Shown: in pieces, positions 25,324-33,871 of the stretch
Layout of the letters: every line of letters starts with the position of its first letter
How positions within the stretch are numbered: position 1 is the stretch's first letter
DNA from: Humimonas sp964465015
GTDB lineage: Bacteria; Gemmatimonadota; Gemmatimonadetes; Palauibacterales; Palauibacteraceae
DNA: 64,000 bases
Reading direction: 5' to 3'
Assembly (NCBI GenBank): GCA_964465015.1
Contig: CAYXHP010000149.1
Span: 1-64,000, forward strand
Notes under the pieces: generated by a model
Databases searched by the model: none
Told to the model about the DNA's origin: nothing
What the model saw: the letters and a program-made list of their open reading frames with translations, nothing else
Translations under genes and position numbers: made by a program

Positions 25324-27153
25324 TCAGGTCGCCGAGGACCGGGTCGCCTGCAGCTGTTGTCGCATGTCCTTGATGTCGGCCTCGTTCCGCAGGGCCGAGA
25401 GCCACTGCTCCAGATAGCTCTGCCGGCGCTGCGTGAGCATCCGGGCCCGCAGCTGCCCCTCCACCTGCAGGAACAGCTTCCGGTCGGCCTTCGTGCGGCT
25501 CACGACCTGGACCAGCGCCAGCCGGCCGCCGGCGTCTACGGCGTCGGAGATGGACCCCTCGGGGAGGCCGAACGCCGCTCCGACCGCCTCGGTTGCCCGC
25601 CCGAGGTCCGGCACGAAGTCCTGGCGCGTAAAGACCGGGCTTTCCTGCACCCGCCATCCCTGCTCACGGGCCACACTGTCCAGTCCGCCCGCCTTGCGCG
25701 CCTGCGCCGCGACCTGGTCCAGGCGCTTCCGCAACGCCTCGGTCTTCTTGCGGACGAGCAGCCGCTGGCGGATCTGGGCGCGAACCGCGCTTTCCGGGGC
25801 CACAGATGAGTCGGAGCGCGAGTGGAGCTGGAAGAGGTGGTAGCCCAGGCCGTTCTGGTAGAACTGGCTCACGTCGCCGATCTGGGTCTGGGGGTCGAAG
25901 GCCCAGTTCACGGCCACGCCGAGCGCGCCCGCACCCGGCACGAACTGTGACCCGTGGGTCACGTCGACGCCCTTCCGCACCGTCAGGCCCAGGGAGTCTG
26001 CCGCCGTCGCCAGCCCCCGGTCCAGCGCCATGTTCTCGAGCTGGTCCATCGTGTCGAAGATGCTGTCCTGGTGGACATCGGAGAGCTGAATCGGCACCGA
26101 GAGGTGATCCACCGAGATGGAATCGCCGCGGCGCGCATCCACGTGCAGCAGGTGATAGGACGACCCGGCGAGGATCGGCTTCGACACGCCACCGGCGGGG
26201 AGCCGGAAGGCGGCCGAATCGAGCGAACCCATCCGGGCGCGCCGGTGGATCCAGCCCACGTGGCTCGCCTGCATTCCGGACGCGCTGTCCGTCCCGACCT
26301 TCTGGACGAGATCCGAGAACTTCTCCTTCCCACTCTCGGCCACCGACCGCAGGGAATCGGCCGTCCGGCGGGCGGATGCCGAGTCCTCGGCCGACGGCTG
26401 ATCGGAGATCGTGACGACATCCACACTCGCCGTGGCCGGCCGCTCGAAGTCTTTCCGGTGTTGATCGTAGTAGCTCTGGATGTCCTGATCGGAGACCGAA
26501 ACGGCGCTGTCGGGCACCACGGTCCCCGGGTCGAGGCTCACGAACCGGACCCGGGCCGAGTCGTACTGGTCCTGGTACGCCGCCCAAAGGTCGGCGTCCG
26601 TGACGTCCACCTCCTGGGAGACCAGCTCGAAGAGCTTGGACCGGGGCAGCACCGACCGGTAATACTGCTCGATCTGCTCCAGGAGGTTCACGTCCACGCC
26701 GGGCCGCGAGAAGAACTGCTTGTACTTCTCGTAGTCGAAGTGGCCGTCCGTCTGGAACGCGGGGTGGTTGCGCAGCGCCGGAGGGGGACTGGTCCGGAAG
26801 GCCTGCTTGATCTCGGCGTCGGTGACGCCGATCCCCAGTCGGTTCAGCTCCTGCTGGATGAGGATCTGGTTCACCATCTGGTTCCAGGCCTGCTCGGTGA
26901 CCCGGTACACCTCCTCGTCCGTCAGGGACTCCGTTGCGCCCTGCCGGGCCTGCTCGAGCTCCGACTGCAAGTAGCGGTTCCAGTCGGAGTAGTGGATCTC
27001 CTGGCCATTCACCGAGCCCACGACCGGGTTGGCGCCGGCCTGTGTACTCTGGTTGCGGCTCTGGACCCAGTCGAGCACCAGCCAGGCCACGAAGGCCACG
27101 GTCAGCACGAGCATGATCGACTTCATGTTCTGGCGCATCTTGCTCATGACCAT
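25324..27153 (-). CDS. PpiD/SurA-like membrane-anchored peptidyl-prolyl isomerase chaperone
   Basis: About 609 residues. One N-terminal membrane anchor (SIMLVLTVAFVAWLVLDWV) precedes a long periplasmic region. The SurA/PpiD N-terminal chaperone domain spans about 45-260 (VGSVNGQEIHYSDWNRYL, QMVNQILIQQELNRLGIGVTD). A parvulin-type PPIase region follows at about 270-390 (SDLVQKVGTDSASGMQASHVGW, LPAGGVSKPILAGSSYHLLHV). The rest is a helical C-terminus. It should fold or escort outer-membrane and secreted proteins emerging from Sec. The ATG at 27153 (MVMSKMRQNM) is chosen for GGGAGGA eight bases upstream. The longer open frame upstream is not coding. Confidence 0.9.
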   Translation of the reverse strand: MVMSKMRQNMKSIMLVLTVAFVAWLVLDWVQSRNQSTQAGANPVVGSVNGQEIHYSDWNRYLQSELEQARQGATESLTDEEVYRVTEQAWNQMVNQILIQQELNRLGIGVTDAEIKQAFRTSPPPALRNHPAFQTDGHFDYEKYKQFFSRPGVDVNLLEQIEQYYRSVLPRSKLFELVSQEVDVTDADLWAAYQDQYDSARVRFVSLDPGTVVPDSAVSVSDQDIQSYYDQHRKDFERPATASVDVVTISDQPSAEDSASARRTADSLRSVAESGKEKFSDLVQKVGTDSASGMQASHVGWIHRRARMGSLDSAAFRLPAGGVSKPILAGSSYHLLHVDARRGDSISVDHLSVPIQLSDVHQDSIFDTMDQLENMALDRGLATAADSLGLTVRKGVDVTHGSQFVPGAGALGVAVNWAFDPQTQIGDVSQFYQNGLGYHLFQLHSRSDSSVAPESAVRAQIRQRLLVRKKTEALRKRLDQVAAQARKAGGLDSVAREQGWRVQESPVFTRQDFVPDLGRATEAVGAAFGLPEGSISDAVDAGGRLALVQVVSRTKADRKLFLQVEGQLRARMLTQRRQSYLEQWLSALRNEADIKDMRQQLQATRSSAT

Positions 27154-27278
27154 GGGACTGTGTCCTCCCGACTGGCTGTGGAACGGGGTCGCGCGTTGGG
27201 GCCCGAAACGGCGCGCGGCCGAGCATGTCGGCCGCGGGGGTCCGGCTACCCTGCATACCGGGCTGTGCAAACCCCGAG

Positions 27279-27307
27279 AAGCTACCGGAGGTCCGCGGAT
27301 CGAGCAA
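27279..27307 (-). promoter_or_regulatory. Promoter of the ppiD-like gene
   Basis: On the minus strand TTGCTC (27307-27302), 17-base spacer and TAGCTT (27284-27279), about 120 bases upstream of the ppiD-like start. It is divergent from the promoter at 27329-27358, with the two -35 hexamers about 20 bases apart. The leader between 27278 and 27154 shows no further feature. Confidence 0.55.
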
Positions 27308-27328
27308 CGTCCTGAAGTGCCAGACGCG

Positions 27329-27358
27329 TTGACACGCGCGGACGCCGCCCGGTATCTT
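27329..27358 (+). promoter_or_regulatory. Sigma70-like promoter of the TPR gene at 27425
   Basis: TTGACA (27329-27334), 18-base spacer and TATCTT (27353-27358). The stretch GTTGACACGCGCG is identical to that at the ssb promoter (2188-2200). Confidence 0.7.
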
Positions 27359-27424
27359 GCCGCCGTTCCGAGACGGGGCCTCGCGCCCTTCCTCGCCCGC
27401 CCGCAGCAGCCGACCGGACAGGCC

Positions 27425-29098
27425 ATGAGCGATCCCAGCCTCCGCGCCGAGATCCAGCGTCTCGAGGACCAGTACGCGGCCCATCCCGGCAGTCTCATCT
27501 TCGCGCGCCTGGCCGACCTCCTGCGCAAGGAGGGCGAGCCGGAGCGCGCGCTCGAGGTACTGGACCAGGGCCTGGCCGGCCACCCCGACTACCTGAGCGC
27601 CCACATTGTCCGGGCCCGGACCCTGTCGGATCTCGGACGTGAGGTGCAGGCCGAGTCAGCCTTCCGGCGGGTCCTGGAGCTGGACGAGCAGAACCTGGTG
27701 GCCCTGCGCAGCCTGGCTGGCATGGCGGAGGGCCAGGGGGACCGCGAGGCGGCGGCGGGGTGGTACGAGCGCCTCCTGGCGGTCGATCCGCGGAACGAGG
27801 AGGCCGAGAATGCGCTGGAGCGGCTGGGGGGGGCCTCCGCGCTGCCGGCGTCGGGTCCGGCTCCATCCGAGCCGGCGTCATCGGAGTCCGGGGGAGCCGA
27901 CCGGTCGGAAGCGGGAGCCGCCCCTCCGGTCGAGGCGGGGGGGCTGGCGTCGCCGGGGCCTCGTGTCGAGAGCGAGCCGGAGGGCGGGCGCGACGGCGAG
28001 GTGGAGCTCGGGGGCGACGGTGAGCCGGAGACGGGTCGCGAGGCCGGAGCCGGCGTCTTCGGGGAGGACGAGGACTCCGAGGCTTTCGGCGAGAGCTGGG
28101 CCTCGCACGACGCCGTGGACCTGGGCCCCTCCGACGCCTTCGGCATCGAGGCCGAAAGCGCGGGTCCATCCGGGGCATGGCTGGACGACGCGCTCACCGG
28201 GGAGACCGCCCCCGACGGGACGTCCGAACCGGAGGCACCGGCCGACGAGGTCCCGCTCCCGGTGAGCGGTGGCTGGCCGTGGGGGCGCGAGGAGCCGGAG
28301 ACAGAGCCCGGGCCCGAGCCCGGCCCCGAGCCCGAGGCGGAGCCCGGCCCCGAGCCCGAGGCGGAGCCCGATCTGCTCGACGACGCGCTCGTGCCGGCCG
28401 ATCCGGGCTGGATCGTGCTCCCCGAGGAGCCGGCCGGGCCCGCCGCGCCCGTGCCCCCCGCGCCCGTGCCCGAGGAGCTCGGGCCACGGCTCCGGGAGGC
28501 GGGACCGGAGCCCGCCGAGATCGGCTCCACGGAGCTCGACTCCGATGCCGAGCGGGTGGAGGCGCCGGAGCTCGAGCCGGAGGCCGAGGAGCCGGCGACG
28601 GTCGAGCCGGAGCCGGAAGAGGCGGAGGAAGGGCCGGAACGAGCCGGCGAAGGGCCCCTCGGGGCGCTGGAAGCGGAAGCGGAAGGGGACCTGCCGACCG
28701 AGACGCTGGCCACGCTCTACGCCACACAGGGGCTCTACCGCGAGGCCGTGACGATCTACGAACAGCTGGTCCGGCGCCGGCCCCACGACCCGGCGCTGGT
28801 GGAGCGACTGAGGGCCGCGCGCGAGGAGCTCTCGGGTGGGGAACCGGCGGCCGAGGAGGCGAGCGATGTCACGGAGCCGGCAGAGCCGGCCTCACCCGGC
28901 GGTGCCGGGGAGCCCATGTGGCGAGAGCCCTCGGCCGGTCCGGCACGGGCCGGTGGAGCGTCACGGGAACCGGAGCCAGCCGCCGTGGCTCATGGAGACG
29001 AAGCCGGCATGACCGGGGAGCCCTCCATCCGCGAGCACCTGCAGGCTCTCCTCCGGGGCGAGGCCGAGCCGTCCACCGGCGAGCGCGCTGTCGATTGA
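27425..29098 (+). CDS. TPR protein with acidic Glu/Pro-rich central region
   Basis: About 557 residues, function unknown. The first 140 residues hold three to four tetratricopeptide-like units (LIFARLADLLRKEGEPERAL, AHIVRARTLSDLGREVQAE, LAGMAEGQGDREAAAGWYE). A roughly 280-residue Glu/Pro/Ala/Gly low-complexity segment follows, then one further TPR-like unit (TLATLYATQGLYREAVTIYEQ) and a short C-terminal helix (IREHLQALLRGE). The architecture, TPR plus acidic linker, echoes the two genes at 18.5-23.5 kb, though the N-terminal sequence is different. No signal peptide. It is followed after 13 bases by aroQ. Confidence 0.8.
   Translation: MSDPSLRAEIQRLEDQYAAHPGSLIFARLADLLRKEGEPERALEVLDQGLAGHPDYLSAHIVRARTLSDLGREVQAESAFRRVLELDEQNLVALRSLAGMAEGQGDREAAAGWYERLLAVDPRNEEAENALERLGGASALPASGPAPSEPASSESGGADRSEAGAAPPVEAGGLASPGPRVESEPEGGRDGEVELGGDGEPETGREAGAGVFGEDEDSEAFGESWASHDAVDLGPSDAFGIEAESAGPSGAWLDDALTGETAPDGTSEPEAPADEVPLPVSGGWPWGREEPETEPGPEPGPEPEAEPGPEPEAEPDLLDDALVPADPGWIVLPEEPAGPAAPVPPAPVPEELGPRLREAGPEPAEIGSTELDSDAERVEAPELEPEAEEPATVEPEPEEAEEGPERAGEGPLGALEAEAEGDLPTETLATLYATQGLYREAVTIYEQLVRRRPHDPALVERLRAAREELSGGEPAAEEASDVTEPAEPASPGGAGEPMWREPSAGPARAGGASREPEPAAVAHGDEAGMTGEPSIREHLQALLRGEAEPSTGERAVD
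28322..28369 (+). repeat. Perfect 24-bp tandem duplication in a coding region
   Basis: Two identical, adjacent 24-bp copies (28322-28345 and 28346-28369) encode a Pro-Glu-Ala-rich octapeptide twice in the acidic linker of the TPR protein. In-frame and flanked by degenerate copies of the same kind. Confidence 0.85.
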
Positions 29099-29111
29099 GG
29101 GCTTCGATCCC

Positions 29112-29567
29112 GTGACCGGGGGACGGCGCATCGGCGTCCTCCACGGCCCGAACCTGAACCTGCTCGGAAGTCGCGAGCCGGCGGTGTACGGGGACGAGAC
29201 GCTCGAGGCCATCGAGGGGCGCCTGCGCGAGCGGGCCGCGGAGCGCGGGGTGGAGCTCGTCTCGGTGCAGTCCAACTCCGAGGGCGAGCTCGTGAACTGG
29301 ATCCAGTCCGGGGCCGCCGAAGTCGATGGCTGGCTCGTGAATGCCGGAGGACTCACCCACACCAGCGTCTCCCTGCGGGACGCGCTGCTCGCCAGCGGTC
29401 GCCCCTTCGTCGAGGTCCATCTCTCGAATCCTCACGCGCGCGAGCCCTTCCGGCACCGGTCGTTTCTGGCCGGAGCCGCCGTGGGGATCGTCGTCGGATT
29501 CCGGGGCGAGAGCTATCTCCTGGCCCTGGACGGACTCCTGGCCCACCTCGGCCGCGCGGGCGAGTGA
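29112..29567 (+). CDS. aroQ: Type II 3-dehydroquinate dehydratase
   Basis: 151 residues, typical for the small type II enzyme. It converts 3-dehydroquinate to 3-dehydroshikimate in aromatic amino acid synthesis. The N-terminal HGPNLNLLGSREPAVYG holds the catalytic tyrosine loop; QSNSEGELVNWI, NAGGLTHTSVSLRDAL and EVHLSNPHAREPFRH with the catalytic histidine follow. The usual NPGAYTHTS reads NAGGLTHTS here, and VHLSNIHARE reads VHLSNPHARE, minor variations. GTG 29112 start; the stop overlaps the next gene as GTGA. The adjacency aroQ-pepP-efp-accB-accC is a widespread bacterial arrangement. Confidence 0.96.
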   Translation: MTGGRRIGVLHGPNLNLLGSREPAVYGDETLEAIEGRLRERAAERGVELVSVQSNSEGELVNWIQSGAAEVDGWLVNAGGLTHTSVSLRDALLASGRPFVEVHLSNPHAREPFRHRSFLAGAAVGIVVGFRGESYLLALDGLLAHLGRAGE

Positions 29568-30673
29568 GCCGGGGCGGACCTTCAGGCGCCCTCGCCCCCG
29601 CGGCCGGTCGCGCGGAGCGCCTGCGGGAGCGCCTGGCCGAAGCCGGACTCGAGGGTCTCCTCGTGACCCACGGGCCCAACGTGCGGTACCTGTCCGGTTT
29701 CACGGGGTCGAGCGGACTCCTGCTCCTCCGGGAGGAGGCGGGTTGGCTTCTCACCGACTCGCGCTACGAGGAGCAGGCGGCCGAGGAATGCGGTCCGGGG
29801 ATCGAGGTGCACGTTACCCGCAACGGGCTGTGGAGCTCCCTGGGCGAGCTCGGGCGGGATTGGGCCGGCGAGCCCCGCGTCGGCTTCGAGGCGGAGCATC
29901 TGACCGTCCGCGAGCGGGCCCGCCTCGAGGAGGAGCTCCCCGGCGTGGCCTGGGAAGGGACCCAGGGGCTCGTCGAGGCGCTTCGGGCCGTGAAGGAGCC
30001 CGCCGAGATCGAGCGCATCGCCCGGGCGGGCGAGCTGGCCTGCGCGGCGCTCTCGGACACGCTCCCGGTGATCCGGGAGGGCATGACGGAGCTCGAGATC
30101 GCGGCCGAGCTCGAGTACCGTCTGCGGCGCGCGGGGTCGGAGGGGCCGGCTTTCGACTCGATCGTGGCGGTGGGCCCACGCTCGGCGCTCCCTCATGCCC
30201 GGCCCTCCGATCGGGCCCTGCGCTCGGGGGACCTCCTGCTCGTGGACTTCGGCGGGGTGGTGGAGGGCTACCGCTCGGACATCACCCGTACCTTCGTGGC
30301 GGGACCTGCTGTCGGCTGGCAAACCGAGATCCACGACGTCGTGAGGGAGGCCCACGACCTCGCGGTGGCCGCCGTGGCCTCCGGGGTGCCGGGCCGCGCG
30401 GTGGATGCGGCCGCTCGCGACCGGATCCGCGCGGCCGGGTACGACGAGCGCTTCGGGCACTCCACGGGCCACGGCCTGGGTCTCGAGGTACACGAGGCGC
30501 CCGCCATATCCCACCGCGCGGACCGCGTGCTGCAGGCGGGAAACGTGGTTACGATCGAGCCGGGCGTGTATCTTCCCGGGCGCGGCGGTGTGAGGCTCGA
30601 GGACGACGTGGCCGTGGAGTCTGCGCAAGCCCGTGTATTGACCTCTCTTCCGCTCGCCCTGCGCGAGCTGTAG
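29564..30673 (+). CDS. Xaa-Pro aminopeptidase (M24 family)
   Basis: 369 residues. M24 metallopeptidase that removes N-terminal residues preceding proline. The creatinase-like N-terminal domain (about 15-135: GLLVTHGPNVRYLSGFTGSSG, LLTDSRYEEQA) precedes the pita-bread catalytic domain. Metal ligands are visible in LLLVDFGGVVEGYRSDITRTF (two Asp), GHSTGHGLGLEVHEAP (His), VVTIEPGVYLPG (Glu) and VRLEDDVAVE (Glu). Start GTG 29564 is coupled to aroQ by GTGA; efp follows after 28 bases. Typical neighbours make the assignment firm, although PepP and PepQ subtypes cannot be separated. Confidence 0.93.
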   Translation: MSRGGPSGALAPAAGRAERLRERLAEAGLEGLLVTHGPNVRYLSGFTGSSGLLLLREEAGWLLTDSRYEEQAAEECGPGIEVHVTRNGLWSSLGELGRDWAGEPRVGFEAEHLTVRERARLEEELPGVAWEGTQGLVEALRAVKEPAEIERIARAGELACAALSDTLPVIREGMTELEIAAELEYRLRRAGSEGPAFDSIVAVGPRSALPHARPSDRALRSGDLLLVDFGGVVEGYRSDITRTFVAGPAVGWQTEIHDVVREAHDLAVAAVASGVPGRAVDAAARDRIRAAGYDERFGHSTGHGLGLEVHEAPAISHRADRVLQAGNVVTIEPGVYLPGRGGVRLEDDVAVESAQARVLTSLPLALREL

Positions 30674-30701
30674 ACCTCGACACGACCACGCTAAGAGGCG
30701 A

Positions 30702-31268
30702 ATGGCGGATACATCGGACTTTCGCAACGGAATGGTCATCGAGCTCGATGGTGAGCTCTTTTCGATCATCTACTTCCAGCACGTCAAGCCCGGAAAGGGC
30801 GGCGCGTTCGTGCGTACGAAGCTCAAGAACGTGATGACCGGCGCCGTCCTCGACCGTACCTTCCGGGCGGGTGAGCGCGTGCAGGAGGTGCGGCTGGTGC
30901 GACGGCCGCTGCAGTACAGTTACTCGGACGGCAACCTCTACTACTTCATGGACATGGAGACCTACGAGATGGTCCCCCTGTCCGCAGGTGCGGTGGGCAC
31001 CGGCCAGCTGCGCTACCTGACCGAGAACCTCGAGTGCGAGGGACTCACCAGGGACCGGCGAGTCCTGTCCGTGGAACTTCCGCAATTCGTGGAGCAGCGG
31101 GTCGTCGACACCGAGCCGGGCGTCCGGGGGGACACCGCCTCCGGGGCCACCAAGCCGGCCACGCTGGAGGCGGGCGCGGTCGTCCAGGTTCCGCTGTTCA
31201 TCGAGGAAGGTGACGTGGTCCGGGTCGACCGGACCGAGGACAAGTACCTCGAACGGGTGAGCTCATGA
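30702..31268 (+). CDS. efp: Translation elongation factor P
   Basis: 188 residues, the usual length. EF-P rescues ribosomes stalled at polyproline. The N-terminal KOW-like domain has the tip loop KPGKGGAFV with Lys at position 32, so a lysine-type modification (EpmA-like) or no modification is expected, not the arginine form. The two OB domains end with VPLFIEEGDVVRVDRTEDKYLERV. The abundance of Pro-rich proteins in this window (TPR linkers, TolA-like) fits a need for EF-P. Its stop overlaps accB as ATGA. Confidence 0.97.
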   Translation: MADTSDFRNGMVIELDGELFSIIYFQHVKPGKGGAFVRTKLKNVMTGAVLDRTFRAGERVQEVRLVRRPLQYSYSDGNLYYFMDMETYEMVPLSAGAVGTGQLRYLTENLECEGLTRDRRVLSVELPQFVEQRVVDTEPGVRGDTASGATKPATLEAGAVVQVPLFIEEGDVVRVDRTEDKYLERVSS

Positions 31269-31768
31269 TCGACCTGGAGTGGATCCGGCGCCTCCTCGAG
31301 ATGGTCGAGGAGTCCGACATCGACTCGCTCGAGGTGAGCCGCTACGGGACGCGCGTGCGCGTCTCCAAGTCGCCGCCCGGCGGCGGCGTGCACGTGATGG
31401 CGGCCGAGGGCGCCGCGCAGGTGCCGCGTCCGGCGGCGGAGCTGGCCGGACCCTCGGCGCCCGGTCCGGACGATGCCGCGGGGCCCGCGGAGAACGCCGA
31501 CCGGGAGCCGGCCCCGGACCTCCACGAGGTGACCTCCCCCATGGTGGGAACCTTCTACCGCTCGCCGGCCCCGGACGCACCCCCTTACGTCGAGGTCGGG
31601 GACCGAGTCGGCAAGGGACAGACGCTGTGTATTCTCGAGGCGATGAAGCTGATGAACGAGCTCGAGGCGGAGGTCACCGGCACGATCGCGGCCATCGCGG
31701 TCGAGAACGCCGACCCCGTCGAGTACGGCCAGGTCCTGTTCCGAATCGACACGGGCGGCGCGGGCTGA
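31265..31768 (+). CDS. accB: Biotin carboxyl carrier protein of acetyl-CoA carboxylase
   Basis: 167 residues. AccB carries biotin between the carboxylase and transferase subunits in malonyl-CoA synthesis. The N-terminal helix (IDLEWIRRLLEMVEESDIDS) is followed by an Ala/Pro-rich linker and the biotinyl domain (about 85-163). That domain contains TSPMVGTFYRSPAPDA and the biotinylation motif EAMKLMNE. Translationally coupled to efp (ATGA) and followed by accC after 22 bases. Confidence 0.97.
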   Translation: MIDLEWIRRLLEMVEESDIDSLEVSRYGTRVRVSKSPPGGGVHVMAAEGAAQVPRPAAELAGPSAPGPDDAAGPAENADREPAPDLHEVTSPMVGTFYRSPAPDAPPYVEVGDRVGKGQTLCILEAMKLMNELEAEVTGTIAAIAVENADPVEYGQVLFRIDTGGAG

Positions 31769-31790
31769 ACCGGCCGGACCGGTCTTCCTG

Positions 31791-33127
<1,337 letters not shown>

Positions 33128-33131
<4 letters not shown>

Positions 33132-33871
33132 GGGTCGGGGCCGGGCTCGCCCCCGGAGCCGTGGGTGAGGAGGAAGTGGAGGGTCGTGTGGCCGTGGTGA
33201 TCGACGTGATCCGGGCGTCGACGACCGTGGTCACGGCCCTCACGGCTGGAGCGACGCGCGTGGTGCCCGTGGCCTCCACCCGCGAAGCGCGCCGCGTGGC
33301 GGCGGAGCTACGTCGGACGGAGCCCGGTCCGGACCGGGTCCTGCTCTGCGGGGAGCGCGGCGGACGTCCCGTCCAGGGCTTCGATCTGGGGAACTCGCCG
33401 GCCGAGTACGCCGCCGTACGGGTCGCGGACCGGAGCCTCGTCTTCACCACTACCAATGGCACGCGGATGCTGGAGCGCGTGCGCGCGGCGGCGGTGGTGC
33501 TGGTGGCCGGGTTCGTGAACCTGGCCGCGGTGGTCGACCAGCTGACGCGACGCGACCGGCCCGTGCTCCTGGCGTGCGCGGGCCGGGGAGGCCGGGTCGG
33601 CCTGGAAGACGTGTGGTGCGCCGGCCTGCTGGCGGAGCGCCTGGCCGAGCGGCGCGCGCTCGAGATGGACGACGGCGCCCGGGTGGCCCGGGCCGCCGCC
33701 CGGGAGCTGGGCGCCCCCGCGGCCCGGGCCCTGCGGGCGACGGCGGCCGGCGCGGCGCTCGCGTCGATCGGATACGAAGCCGACCTCGAGGCGTGCGCCG
33801 CCCTCGATTCGAGCCCCATCGTCCCCGTTCTGAGTTCGGAGGGGCTGGTCACGGCGGAGGTGGTGGCATGA
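33128..33871 (+). CDS. comB: 2-phosphosulfolactate phosphatase-like protein (ComB family)
   Basis: About 247 residues. ComB removes phosphate from 2-phosphosulfolactate in methanogen coenzyme M synthesis; in bacteria family members also occur without that pathway, so the substrate here is uncertain. Hallmarks are VAVVIDVIRASTTVVTAL with the Asp and Arg of the Mg-binding site, the LLCGERGGRPVQGFDLGNSP segment, TTTNGTRML, and CAGRGGRVGLEDVWCAG. The start ATG 33128 overlaps accC, and the stop overlaps ftsK (both ATGA). Confidence 0.85.
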
